NCBI GenBank assembly: GCA_012862575.1
Contig: BLSF01000020.1
Coordinates: 186,001 to 250,000, forward strand
Source of the DNA: Parietichytrium sp. I65-24A
Lineage: Eukaryota; Sar; Bigyra; Thraustochytrida; Thraustochytriidae
Direction: 5' to 3'
DNA: 64,000 nucleotides
The number at the start of each line of letters is the position of its first letter. Position 1 is the first letter of the stretch. The notes under the pieces were generated by a model. The model searched no databases. It was not told the DNA's origin and saw nothing but the letters and a program-made list of their open reading frames with translations. Shown in pieces: positions 39,860-50,937 of the stretch. The position numbers were made by a program, and so were the translations under genes.

Positions 39860-41343
39860 CGAGCCAGCACCACGTCAAGCTTCCCCGACCTCCTATTTCG
39901 CCACCTCGACGCAGGTAGACTCGCGCGAGGGCTGTCCAGGCGCGCGTGCTACTCGTCCGCAACTTTGCTTCTCGCTTCTCATAAATCACTTGCCGTCGAT
40001 GATTCCCGGCATCCTTTGTTTGGCATGCCATACAAGCCTACCCGGACCCTCTATCGATTCTAGTCGCACACACTTGGACCACGACGCGGTACAAGGACTA
40101 GTGCTGGTACAGTATGCCTGAAATTGCCCGGTGAGACTGACAGATTCCGCGCCATCGTCCATTACAATTCTTCGGAGTTGATTATTTCCGGCCGCGGCAC
40201 GAGGGCAATTCCAAGTTGAGGCAGCCGAAGGTTGCAATAGAGGATGTGGGGCTAGCAATCTCCCCAGAGTAACGCACAAGTGGTTTACCCACCAGTAGAT
40301 TTGGTTGAGCCTTTCACATAATTATTCCAATTCGAGAACAGTGAGCAAGAAATACTTAAACATGCGCTTTTAAAAGCTTTCTTGCGGCATTCGGCGCGGA
40401 AGGAAAGGTATAGCCTTACTGAGAGCTTTACAAGTTGTGGTGTCGGTATCTTGTAGACATCAGAAGTGGGAAGTTGATTGAGCTTAGGAGATCAACAGCA
40501 AACTTCTTGCATATTTTGCAAATTTCGGGCCATCATGCAAGTCTATTTCCTTCAACTTCAAGTTTTTGAAGTAGAAGAATTCATCAGCAAATTTCCCGAA
40601 CTCCTCTCCGTTTAAAAGTACTACAAGACTTATAGTCTTCAGTCCTTCCTCGACTCTTGATCGAACTGCCTTCTCCAAACGGGTCAAGACTAATTTCGTA
40701 CAAGTGAAAGCATAACAGAGTGAGAAATGATGCTTTGCGGAGCTATCAATAAGTTCGTATCCATGATACGAGATGTGAGAGCACAAATATTTCTTTTAAA
40801 AGTCATCTCCCAGTTCGACTTGAAGATCAAGTGAAATGGTAGATTTTAGAATTCAACCAATTCCGAAAGGCTAGAGGGCTTAACTATTTTTCTTAGGTAG
40901 TATGGTAAATTAGTAAGCGAAGGGCTAGAGATCCGTTCAAAGTACCCTTAACTTTAGTACAACGGAACCAGGCAAAACTGTACTGTGACGATTTTTGTTT
41001 TCCTTGGTGCTACTGGAAGATAATAAACATACTTCGCAATGGTATGGTAAGCCGTAGATTCTGGCTTGAGGCTTTGTCAGAAAGCTGGTGAGTGCCATCT
41101 CGTCGAGTAGCAAAATGGAGCGCGGAAAGCGGTTCTAGCAAGCTAGTTGAGGCTTGAAACCTCGCACTTTGGGCTGCCTTGACCTCGTGACTGGACGGTG
41201 GCTCGCGCGATACTTGCGTGGCTGTGTCCTCGGAAGTGAACTGCTGTCGTGGTCGATCGTACAGGAGAGCGACCTGAGAGCCGCGTTGTGGACCAATCCC
41301 AAAGAACGCACCAAGTGCGCCACGTTAGTCGCCTCACAGTACA
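39860..41343. promoter_or_regulatory. 1.48 kb divergent spacer with an AT-rich segment
   Basis: The left part (39860-40280) has ordinary composition. From about 40280 to 41060 the sequence is clearly AT-rich compared with its surroundings and contains the ATG-less frame at 40484-40786. The remainder (41060-41343) leads to the next gene. No RNA gene was recognised. Confidence 0.4.
40484..40786 (-). pseudogene. Possible gene remnant: open frame without ATG in an AT-rich patch
   Basis: Exactly 100 open codons follow a TTG and end with TAA. There is no in-frame ATG. The middle part (LEKAVRSRVEEGLKT; LLNGEEFGKFADEFF) has the amphipathic, charged look of real protein, and its codons are A/T-biased, unlike neighbouring genes. 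It may be a decayed gene, an exon of an unrecognised gene, or chance in AT-rich DNA. No family is recognised. Confidence 0.25.
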
Positions 41344-41970
41344 ATGGAGCGCGAAACTGTGCGCTTTCAGGAGTCCATCCTGAATACGAGACTGCTGAAT
41401 CGCGAGGTCCCTCGGAGGGAAAAGGAGCGAAGAGCTGCGAATGAGCGAATGGGTGCTGTAGCGACGAATGGACCCAGGGTCTCGCATGACTGGAGGGCGA
41501 GCAGCAACTACACAGCTTTACTGGCCAAGTTCAAACCTGAATCCTCTGAATCCTTGAATCCAATCGCAAACGCAAAGGGGGCTTCCAAATTTGTAACGCC
41601 AAAATCCGAGCTGCAAGATCGCTTTGGTAAGCCTCCTGCGGATCAGGCCACACAGCAGTATATCTCACGGCGACAGGAGCGCATGGTCTCAAATTCGAGG
41701 TCGATATCTTCCGGCAACCTAAAGTCCCATCTTGTGACGCCGTTCTATAGGGACCACAGTGAGCAAACACGCAGGTCCCAATCAAGCAACCCATGCAGAA
41801 CTCAGCGAGAGCTCGTTGCTGCAAGGCGCGCGGAGTCATTCCAAAAGGCACAGGAGACTTTCGGCGCCACGGTAGAGCGTGGATTCGGCGAGGACTATAG
41901 ATGCGGGCGCAAGTCAATGGAAGATGCTTGTCGCAATATTCACTCTGTAGTCCTGGGTGATCGGGCGTAA
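41344..41970 (+). CDS. Hypothetical charged protein (208 aa)
   Basis: ATG 41344 to TAA 41968-41970. I do not recognise a family. The sequence is rich in Arg, Ser, Glu and Asn, with no membrane segment or signal peptide, and is probably disordered. Short motifs include DRFGKPPADQATQQY and TFGATVERGFGEDY. It could be a flagellar or cytoskeletal accessory protein, but there is no direct evidence. It converges with the EF-hand gene across a 237-base spacer. Confidence 0.55.
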   Translation: MERETVRFQESILNTRLLNREVPRREKERRAANERMGAVATNGPRVSHDWRASSNYTALLAKFKPESSESLNPIANAKGASKFVTPKSELQDRFGKPPADQATQQYISRRQERMVSNSRSISSGNLKSHLVTPFYRDHSEQTRRSQSSNPCRTQRELVAARRAESFQKAQETFGATVERGFGEDYRCGRKSMEDACRNIHSVVLGDRA

Positions 41971-42207
41971 TAATGCACCCTCGATGTATTGGTGCGCCTT
42001 GGAAAGTTCCCCCAGAGTGCCCCACCCTCTTTGCCACATAGTCTTTGTCATCTCTATCCGAATATTTGGAAACAATTTGTTGAAAAGAAACATAAACGTG
42101 TGCTAGTGCTCTCTTCCACACGACACGACGAAGCCACGGTTTTCAACAAATACACATTTACGTTTTCTGAAATCTTGATGAACAACTAAAGTTCAAAATA
42201 ACACTCT

Positions 42208-43377
42208 TCATAGAGGTTCGGTGCTGCGAACGAACGTTAGCCCGCGTAGCTTCTTGGCAAGGACTCGTGGCGCATGGTTGTGACTAGTAAGTCCAGTGAA
42301 GCCGTCAGCGTTGGGCACGACAAACGGATTGGGAGCTTCGTCCAAGGGCACGAAATTCATCTGATCTGAGCAGATTGAGGCAGAAAATACCCCTCCGTTT
42401 GCAGAGCCAGATTTAAATACGTGTACGCGAAGTCGCTTAATGAGGTCATCATTGAGAATTCTCTTTTCCTCGTTCACTCGGTCGGCGCGTTCCCGGGCTT
42501 TGTCTTTCATAACTTGCACTTTAACCTTTGCCCCGATTTTCTGACAAAATCTCCAAAATTCCATATAATCGATTTGGTTATTACTGTCCCCTGATTTGTC
42601 CGTATCCATCTCCATGATCACCTTGGCCCAATCCTGTTCTTCCATGAGCTTTGAGAACACCTTGGACTGTTTTACAAGCTCCAGAACCTTTTCATTATTT
42701 GTAAAGGCGTTCACCATTTCCTGGTGCGTAATATACCTGCTCCCGTCGACATCGATTAAGTTGAACATTGCCCGAATCTAGAAGATGAAAGTTGCGATTA
42801 GCCTGGGATCATTTCCTCACCAACTCGCTCCCAAACTTACATGCTCCTCATCTGCTTCCTGCCGACAAAAGGACCAGAACTCTTCAAAGCTGACACTTCC
42901 GCCACCATCCGCGTCAAATGATGCAAAGGCACTGTCAAAGTCTCCAGTAGCAACAAGACCGGATAAAATTCGAGACTTTGAGACAAGACTCGCAACAGCT
43001 TTGTTCGACTTCACTGCTTGTGTGAACTCATCCTGAGCACGTTCCTTGTAAGTTTACTGTCAAAAGCAAGCCCGAAAGTGACCAAATAGACCTACCTTTT
43101 CAACAATGCCACTCCCATCGACATCGACAGCATTGAATATTTCGCGTATCTCCTCTTTGTACTTTGCGGCGGCAGTCTTCTCCCCTAAAAGATCCATTGT
43201 TCGCTCTTCGCTCGAAAGTTGCTTGAAGCGCTGACCAGTGGGAGGGAGATCTGATTTCAGGACCAGAATGTCGCAGAGACGGCAAGCGCCAACGCAGCCG
43301 GGTACGCTCCACGCGCGGGGGCAAAATCTACAATAATTAAGGGAACTCAAACTTTCTTCGTATACTCGCATGCCCAT
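42208..43377 (-). CDS. Four-EF-hand calcium-binding protein, three exons
   Basis: Exons are 43377-43096, 43032-42841 and 42777-42208, with two 63-base introns (donors GTAGGT and GTAAGT); 347 residues. ATG 43197 is an alternative start that removes a Cys-rich leader. Four EF-hand loops are visible: DVDGSGIVEKDE (completed across intron 1), DADGGGSVSFEE, DVDGSRYITHQE, and a fourth starting DTDKSGDSNNQIDYMEF that has about three extra residues inside the loop. The paired arrangement suggests a calmodulin-like or calcineurin B-like sensor, but the long charged C-terminal tail (from about residue 235) is unlike calmodulin. Both introns fall at similar places beside EF loops, suggesting modular duplication. 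Confidence 0.86.
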
Positions 43378-43526
43378 GCTCTATCTCGCGAGCGAGCCTC
43401 GTCATGGCGATTGCGAGCAGCTGCTGCGGGGAGCGACTCTCCAACGTAACATTCATAAACTACTAAGAGTTTAAAGTAAGAAAAATTAATTGATTTCACA
43501 GTTTTGCTTGACCGTTCCAATTGCTA

Positions 43527-46500
43527 TTATTGCAATACGCCTAATTGCTTCATGAGCCCAGAAGCGTTCCAGCACATCTCAACCTCAGAGATCTTATTGT
43601 TGTCGGGATTGAACGTGACAAAAATGGTGGTGTTGAACTCGTAAGGGCGCGGTTTATCAACAAGAGCACCTGAGTATATTCCTTTGACAAGACACCCCAT
43701 CTGTGTGCGACTTTCAGATTCCACGAGCTTTTTGTTCCCAGTCAAGTCTGTGACAGTCTTTGCTGCTTCCTTTTCTCGCTTCGCCTTGTTACCGCGCTTG
43801 CGCTTTTTCATAGACACAAAGTTGTGGCGGGTCATTTGCATGGTCGAAAATGGCCGACGAAGTCTTCTGACATAATCAACGCATGCATCTGGTCCACGAA
43901 AAGCACCGCCCATATGCGCGTCCTGGAAAATGCAGTTGTCATCAAGCAGCTCGTCCGCAAGTTCGATTCGCTCCTCCGGGGTATCCAGTTCGAAGATCCT
44001 GGTGAGCTCGGCGCACTTGCTCTCTTTCATTTTTTGGTCTAGTTTTGGTACCGGTGCGGCGGGCTGGGACGCGCCTTCAACTTTACTTGAAGTTTGGCTC
44101 TGCGGAGTTGGAGCCGATTCCGAAGCTTGAGATCTAGTTGAGCCCAGACCCGATGTGGAGGTGCTGCTCGTGGGGTCAATTTTGAGCTTCTCGTCCTTCC
44201 GTTTCTTGTCGCGTTCGTTCTCAATGTGCATTCGATCCCCCAGAGTTTCTTTGAACGAGTCAGCTGTTGCCAAAAAATATATTAGGTAAGAATACTTCTT
44301 CAGAGAGGTCAGGATCTAGAGTTCACTTACGCAATAGATTAAGCTGTCGCATGACATCCAGCGCGGCCCAGCTGACCATGAGCTGCTGGATTTGAGCACT
44401 CCCCTGCGTAGAAACAATCACATATTATGTTAGTTCCACTTGGTTCACCATTCATAATCAATCAAGCACTGGCGATCACGGACAGACGTACAGGAATAAA
44501 TCGGTAAGCAATGACAACCTTGAAAGAAACCTTTTTGCCGTCAGGTTTCTTGGAGCCATTTGCACCACCGGTCTGATCGGAAGGCGGTGGTGGAATGTCT
44601 TTCCCTTGGAGAGTCTTCAGACCAAAGCCGTAATAAGTGCCCGTCAGGGTCCATCGGCCACGCGCCACATTTTTTCGAGTCATGAAATTTTCCTCCGTAG
44701 CTGTCAGCCCTTCGAATGAGATTCGAATACGACGGATATACTTAAGCACCTTTTCAATACCATGAATAACTCGCACAGTGTTGGGATCGTAAAGGTCAAT
44801 GTCGGGAGAAAACGCAGCCTTGGCGAATCCCATGAGCTCTTCTTCCGACCGCTCAAAAAGTTCTTTGAGGACAATTGCGGACTTGTGCCTATTGCGCATA
44901 AGGTCTTCGTCCACATCCGTCTCCGTCGAGGCTACATCAGCACCGAAAATCATTTTCTGTTGATTGAAGGTACTTGCATCGTCAGCTTTCAACGCCCGGG
45001 GCGTGGTGGTAGGATTGTGAACCACCCAGTCCCCGGATTTGTCAAGAACTTCTTGTTCAAGCTCTGGATCAAAATTACTCAGGTACTTGCTCCACATGTC
45101 TTCATGAGGCGCGAACGAGAACTCGTGCACGAAAACAATGAATTTTGAGAGCTGAGCATCCGTGAGAACTTTGCTAAAGTTTCGAAACAACACCGATTCG
45201 CCACTAAGCCGTTTGCGCTTGAGAATGAGGCCATGGAGGTTGTCTAGCTTATTGAGAACACCAGCTATGTCTTTGCACATGTCCAAAACCTGTGACCGAC
45301 GACCTTGCAGTTGACGCAACTGCTCTTTGCTGAGGTCCAGTCTGCTTCGCAGCTCGTCCCACAGCCCTCCTGTGGTGCGAAAGTAGGATTCATCCTGAGC
45401 AGTCTGCCACAAGTACATTTTTGTGACATGTGTTGGTTCTACCTGACGAATGATTCGAGAGATGATGTGCTTCGTAGCCTCCTCGCGATTGCGCCCCTGC
45501 TCGGCGTGCGTTTGCAAGTAGCTCTCGTTTAGATTGCGCAGCGTGCCAGAAGCGTCGCCGGACGATTGCTTCCCCCCGACAATGGACTTCATCTGAGAGG
45601 CAAGCTGACGGCACTGCAACATCATATTACTTTGCATTTCCTCGGACCCGAGCTTGAGTTGAAGTCGTATGCGAGCATTCTCCTCTTCCAGCAGCGTCTC
45701 GCGCTCTTTCAATTTGTGCGCGTATTCGCGCTTGCGCTTTCTGCAATTTCTGACAGCCTCACGATTCCGCTCGCGCTGAGCAATACTGCGCGGTGATTTC
45801 GGTCCTTCCGAGGCTATCTTAGAATCAGGATCTCCTTCGTCTTTCAGACCATCCGGATCATCAAGGTCATCCGCGTCATCGACATTCTCTAGCACCAAAG
45901 GCTGGTCTAGAGTTAGAGACTTGTTCGGCTCTTGTCTCGGATCGGATGAAGCCGGTGCACCATACATGTCCATCATGGGCGCCGGTGCTGGTGCCGGTGC
46001 AAGGTGATAATAATCACCTCCTTCTGAGATCTCATGAGCCGGCAAGGCGTGCATCTGCTGTGGCGCTTCGTACACATCGTAAGCGTGCGGCGGAGCACCG
46101 TGATGGCTGTGCTCAGGCGGCATAGAGACGTATCCCGGGTCATTGTACGGGCGGTTGTCATAGTAGTACTGAGTCATGCGCCTTCGCTGCCCAGTCGCGG
46201 CTTCTGTGGCGAATGCGTGCATTGCCGGTGGGATTCCAGAGTGAGCAGTCTGAGGGCCTCCCATGACGACATCCAGTGCTCCGCCAAAGTCATCAGTTAG
46301 CGAAGGGACTGGTGGGTAGGCTCCCTGATCAGCAAACATTGGCGAGTCGCTCAAAAGGCCGTCGGCCCAACGAAAACCATTTGCGGCCGAAGTATCCATG
46401 GCGTGCTGCGGTTCCCCATAGTGTGCCTGAACGGCCTCGTGTGGGGGCGGAGCAACCGTTCCCATATCGTTGTACTGTTGCTCTTCGAAAAAGCTATTCG

Positions 46501-46573
46501 TGTTGCCTTCGTTTATGAGCCAATGGAAGACGTCGTTGTCATAGCTATTGTCGTCTTGGTGAAAAGACGCCAT
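43527..46573 (-). CDS. bZIP transcription factor with two NTF2/SnoaL-like domains
   Basis: Exons are 46573-44492, 44403-44331 and 44263-43527 (introns 88 and 67 bases), 963 residues. The N-terminal 240 residues are His/Pro/Tyr/Asp-rich, an activation-type region ending in an acidic DDADDLDDPDG stretch. The basic region RERNREAVRNCRKRKREY carries the invariant Asn and Arg, followed by Leu heptads. A helical region (LWDELRSRLDLSKEQLRQL) resembles the post-zipper segment of stramenopile bZIPs. Two NTF2-like folds follow. The first (about 560-720) includes RWTLTGTYYGFG and FKVVIAYRFIP. The second (about 800-963) includes DNCIFQDAHMGGAFRGPD and ends ISEVEMCWNASGLMKQLGVL. NTF2-like pockets bind small ligands or dimerise, so ligand-responsive transcription control is a plausible inference. 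Confidence 0.85.
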
Positions 46574-47616
46574 CTTGTCCGATCCTGTGCCTTGGATAAT
46601 TCCAACGAACAGTTACGCCCGACGCGCGCCGGCCAAGACGCCGACGGAAGGTCCTAGACTGGTAAAGAAGACTCGCACAAAGCTCTTGCTGCTGACCCAC
46701 GTGCCGCTCGCAATACAGCCTCTCGGTCGAGCTGCTCGAGCCAAGCGACCTCTCGCAACACTCACAACCTCACAGTCCAACCGCGCGCTGACCATCGCTG
46801 ACCAGGAGAACAGGAGGATCGAGCGCAGTGAACAGAGGAACCTACGATAACCTACGATGGACTACGCCTCGCTTGCTAGAATGCTAGAATAGAGTAGGCT
46901 ACCGGCTGACCCCAAACATCCCCAAACACATCGATTAATGGGTACTACTTCGCTAGTTACCACCGAGAGTAGCGGGAGTGACCATCCTATGCTAGGTGTG
47001 CTTACATTCTAATAAGCTATAATCTAGCTACTTTATGCTTTAGAATGGAGATAGAGATACCGTAAGACTGCAGATTTTGTTAGGCATCACTTACTGAGAG
47101 AGAACATTTTCGGAGGCGCATGGCACTTCGAAAGCACACTTGAAAGCAATTGGTAGGCGTTGTTACCAAAATTCAAGTGTTAGCCACCACGCTCCTAGTT
47201 TTGTGGTGAATGTTACTATGCTAGGTAGCCCACACTTGCCATCTATCTCGGACTATCTCAGCTGATTGTCCTGATAGTCCATGTTAGTGCTGATAACTTA
47301 GGTTACGTCTTTATGTCCTGATCGATCCTGATCGGGTGATTCTCAAGGTTCCGTGTCTAGAGGTCCCTCGGTGACGCTATTTGCGATGGAAATGGGTAGT
47401 GGGTGTTTGATTGGTTGACAATGGTTGACAGATGTTGACAGTGATGTTGTCAACGGTGTTGACTCACTCGCTCTGGAGATCCGTGGCACGACGCGGCACG
47501 CTCTAGTACCGGCCGGTTTTCAAGAGCGGGTTTTGCCGTCGAAGGGGAGCTGCTTTTCTGCTTTACTGTAGTTCTCGCGCGGGTTCACGCGTCTTGTCAT
47601 ATACGAGAGAAAGAAA
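46574..47616. promoter_or_regulatory. 1.04 kb divergent spacer (bZIP and BMT5-like)
   Basis: No gene is seen. ORFs are short. A TGTTGACA-type direct repetition (GTTGACAATGGTTGACAGATGTTGACAGTGATGTTG split over 47413-47450) stands out about 170 bases before the BMT5-like start. Confidence 0.45.
47413..47462. repeat. Imperfect direct repeats of TTGACA / GTTGAC
   Basis: At least four copies of a GTTGAC core occur within 50 bases upstream of the BMT5-like gene. They might be a clustered binding site or simple-sequence drift. Confidence 0.5.
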
Positions 47617-48612
47617 ATGGTGCGCCGCGCTGGGGCAAAGATCAGGAGGAAACTCAAACTTGTGCGCAGAGGCAAGGAGCTCGTCAAGGAGCTCAAGAAG
47701 AGCAAACGGACCCAGTTGCGCAAGGACAAAAGGGATGCTTTGATAAAGTCTGCGGAAAGAGAGAAGAAGGCAGTTGCTGGAGTGGAGAGGTTGTACAAAT
47801 CTGAGCTCCGTACGCTTTTGGTGGGTGAGGGTAACTTTTCCTTTGCGAGGGCATTAATCAGGCGATGGGAGCAAGAGAGAAAGGAGAGCGAAGCCGAGTC
47901 TGCTCAGAGTGTTGAGGACCTTGTAGGCTGGAGGATGGTTGCCACTTGCCTGGACACCAAAGCGGAGCTGAAAGAAAAGTACCCAGATGTCAATGATGTT
48001 GTTCGTGAGCTCAAAGCTTTCGGTACCACCGTGCTATGTGGCGTTGACGGTACACAGCTGTTAGAAAGCAAGCGGATTGTGAAAGCCCTCAAGGAGTTGG
48101 CTGAAGATCGTATGGACGACTCTGGTGGCGAAGAGGAGGTGACTCAGAGCAACTTTGGTTTTGACATGATCATCTTTAACTTTCCTCACTTGGGCTTGGG
48201 TATCAATGACAAGGAGGAGAACATTCGAGTTCACCAAGAGATGCTCACAAAGTTTCTGCACAGCGCTCACTCCGTCCTTGCCGCTGGCGGAAAAGTTCTC
48301 GTCACACTCAAGGAAGGTGAACCTTATGACTCGTGGGCGGTGCCGCGATTGGCCCTGGAAACTGGACTCTACGTTGTACACAGCGCAATACCTTTTGAGC
48401 CTTCCAATTTCGATGGCTACACGCATCGCAGAACAGTTGGTGCAGCGGAAAAAGATGTGTTAGACAACATCGACGTTCATTCAGAGAAAGCATCATCTCG
48501 GACATTCATCTTTGCCAAGGCAGGCCATGTTGGTCGCAAGAAGAAGCTCTCGATGGAGAAGCAATCTAAACGCAAGCAGCGACAAGAGGAAGACTCAGAT
48601 AGCGATGAGTAA
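47617..48612 (+). CDS. BMT5-like 25S rRNA (uridine-N3)-methyltransferase family protein (DUF2431)
   Basis: Single exon from ATG 47617, 331 residues. A highly basic N-terminus (MVRRAGAKIRRKLKLVRRGK) suits nucleolar targeting or RNA binding. The DUF2431 Rossmann-like domain begins LLVGEGNFSFARAL (SAM binding), then DMIIFNFPHLGLG, GGKVLVTLKEGEPYDSW and FDGYTHRRTVGA, all characteristic of yeast Bmt5 and its relatives. The predicted role is methylation of a uridine in large-subunit rRNA in the nucleolus. The C-terminus is a Lys/Arg then Asp/Ser-rich tail (EEDSDSDE), common in ribosome-biogenesis proteins. Family membership is strong; the exact rRNA position is inferred. Confidence 0.9.
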   Translation: MVRRAGAKIRRKLKLVRRGKELVKELKKSKRTQLRKDKRDALIKSAEREKKAVAGVERLYKSELRTLLVGEGNFSFARALIRRWEQERKESEAESAQSVEDLVGWRMVATCLDTKAELKEKYPDVNDVVRELKAFGTTVLCGVDGTQLLESKRIVKALKELAEDRMDDSGGEEEVTQSNFGFDMIIFNFPHLGLGINDKEENIRVHQEMLTKFLHSAHSVLAAGGKVLVTLKEGEPYDSWAVPRLALETGLYVVHSAIPFEPSNFDGYTHRRTVGAAEKDVLDNIDVHSEKASSRTFIFAKAGHVGRKKKLSMEKQSKRKQRQEEDSDSDE

Positions 48613-48898
48613 ACTCTTCAGCAGTAACAACCCTTTTAAAACTTTGGCGCCTATTATTGGCATCGAAGCTGCTTTATATAGTACAAACGCAAAGCGCAAA
48701 TCACCTGTTTTCAATCAGAATTGACTGTGAAAAAAATTCCTTCACTTGTTAGCGCCTTTCCAGAGCAGCGCTTCCAACTACTAGTAGACACTAGGAAAGC
48801 AATCACGAATTTCCCAATCAGTGTGCCTGGTCTGTGCCTTCTCCACAGACAGCCCAAATTGGAAACGCACAAGCGCGCCTCTAGGCGAAGTTTTGGCC

Positions 48899-49306
48899 AT
48901 GGCGCAAGACGGGGAGGCAAACGATGGCGAGGCGCCTGGCGTTTCCTTGCTAGACGTGGTACAAGAGAAGTGGTATTTGGCAGTTGCAGGGACCGGATTG
49001 TTCGAGATTTACTCGCGTCGGCAGAATTTGACCCGCGTGGAAATCTTGAAGCAAGTCCTGGCTCTTTTTGCTCTCGTGTACGCTTCTGTCAAGGTGGAGC
49101 GATTCGTGAGCAAGAAATTCATCTCCCCTGCTTTGAAAAGTCTCTTCGGAGACAATGAGGAAATTAAGAGGAGAATAGAAGAAGCTGAGTCAGAGATGAA
49201 AGCCAAGTTGGAAGAACTTAGGAAGGAAAAGGAGAGAGACAGCACCCTTGTCGTACAGGGACGCAAGGATTTGAGAGATACCTCTGGGGACCGAGAGAGC
49301 CGATGA
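48899..49306 (+). CDS. Small single-span membrane protein with coiled-coil tail (135 aa)
   Basis: The open frame is longer upstream but uses GTG; the first in-frame ATG is 48899. An acidic N-terminus precedes VVQEKWYLAVAGTGLFEIYS and a hydrophobic span (VLALFALVYASVKVERF, about 65-82). A helical coiled coil (KRRIEEAESEMKAKLEELRKE) follows. No family was recognised. It could be a tail-anchored or organelle membrane adaptor. The 3' end converges with the aldolase gene. Confidence 0.6.
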   Translation: MAQDGEANDGEAPGVSLLDVVQEKWYLAVAGTGLFEIYSRRQNLTRVEILKQVLALFALVYASVKVERFVSKKFISPALKSLFGDNEEIKRRIEEAESEMKAKLEELRKEKERDSTLVVQGRKDLRDTSGDRESR

Positions 49307-49724
49307 GCTTGGTAGCGCTGCCCGAATCATTAGACAGGCAAAAATAGGCTTTTCGAAAATCAATATTCACGGAAGATTGCCTCTGATTCTGTCGTTTGTG
49401 GAAAGCTGGATCTCTGGGTCCCACTCTCTGCTTTTGGCCGAATCTCCTCCATCTTTTAGCTCTCTGACCTGCATCAAGCCCCACGTTGTGTACTAACTGT
49501 AAAGACGATTACCAAATGTAGATTCTTTTTCTTCTTTGAACAAAGGCAGACATCAAGCCATTCTTGCGCCGCCAGCCAGTACTGGTGCTCTCAGTATTCA
49601 AGAGGGATCATAAAACGATTTTTTTCTTCTTCCGAGTAATCGAAGACTGACACGCAAATCTGATTTCATTGAACTCAATCAAATCTAAATTGAAGATGTC
49701 GGATTCTATAGTGGCAGGAGGCGA
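49307..49724. terminator. 418 bp convergent 3' spacer
   Basis: It lies between converging stops of the small membrane protein and the class II aldolase. It is AT-rich in its right half. No gene, repeat or RNA is recognised. Confidence 0.35.
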
Positions 49725-50937
49725 TTAGTGGTCGATCAACCGCTTGAGCGCAGCCCACTCGTACTTTCCGTGGGGGAAAAATCTTTCAATCTGTTGCTGC
49801 GCGTGCAAGAGGAGCTCTTCACTGCATTCAAGCAACTTCCCTCCAGTCTGCATGGCCTCTATCTGGATTCGGCAGCAGCGATCAAGGTAATAGGTCCGGA
49901 CCCAAGCTTCCTGGACGCTGCGGCCAACAATAGTGGCGCCGTGGTTACGCATGATCAGAGCAATGCCATCCTTGCCAAGAGACGATGCGATCCTCTCCTG
50001 CAGTCATAATTTAAAACTTCATCAGAACATGTCTTCATTTCCGAGTAGTATGGAAACAAGTGCGAGAACTCACCTTTTCTTCGTCAGCCGAGTGGAGCCC
50101 TTCGTAATTATGGTATCCAAGGCGTCTGAAGAATGGGGCCGAATCTTGTGTGAGAAATTTGAATCCGTCCGCGAGCACGCTCACGACACAAATGCTGCAA
50201 TCCGAGCACAGAAATGATGATGCCTTGTTAGAGAATGAATCCCTACGAAACAGAACGCCTTTCAAGAGTGCAAGGAACTTACGCTGGAGTGTGAATGTGA
50301 ATGATTGCGCGGACATCTGGCCGCGCTGCGTAGATCCCACTGTGGATAATATTTCCGGCTTCGTCGATCGTATCAAACACAAAGTCAATGGGACGGACCT
50401 CGCTGAAGTGCATGCCTCCAGGGGTGATCAAAAAGGAGTCCGTTGGAAGGTCGCAGCAGTCTGCAGTCTGATCATCCAAGCAACGAGCGCTAATGTGATT
50501 CCACACAAGATCATCAAATCCATACTTTGCCATCAGGCGGTGCGCAACCTTCAAATCCTGGCGAATCTCGGCTTCCGTTCGCGCAATCTCCGAGTGAAAG
50601 ATACGATCGACCATCGTGCGCTGCTGAGCAGACCAGGATTCAGTTTCTTTCCTGTCAAGGGTGATAAAAAATTTTTAAAGAGAATAGCGCGGAGGGAAAA
50701 GTCAGATTGGCCACGATTCCTCAGTAGGTCACGAGAACTTGGAGTCGTCAAAAGTCTTCCTTCAACTTACCCACCGATTGACTTGTCAATCATTTGCCGC
50801 TGAGGCCCCGAAAGCTGTTTGGGAATTTCGTCAAGACCCTTGTGGAACGCACGGAGTTGGGTTCGAGCGGCAACTCGGAGTGAACTCGCGCCGTTCACGG
50901 GCAAAGCCATTCGGCGAAACGCGCTTCTTGTCAACAT
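49725..50937 (-). CDS. Class II aldolase/adducin-domain protein with mitochondrial presequence, four exons
   Basis: Exons are 50937-50771, 50651-50283, 50194-50074 and 49997-49725 (introns 119, 88 and 76 bases), 309 residues. The first exon encodes MLTRSAFRRMALPVNGASS, a classic Arg/Ser-rich mitochondrial presequence. The aldolase II domain runs from EAEIRQDLKVAHRLM through WNHISAR, LITPGGMHFSEV and IIHIHTPA, which supplies two zinc-binding His residues. YHNYEG and then MRNHGATIVG supply further conserved His positions. It ends EWAALKRLIDH. Members are L-fuculose-phosphate or ribulose-phosphate aldolases and epimerases, or non-enzymatic adducin heads; here the metal site looks intact, so an enzyme acting on a sugar phosphate or related hydroxy acid in mitochondria is likely. 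The substrate is unknown. Confidence 0.9.
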
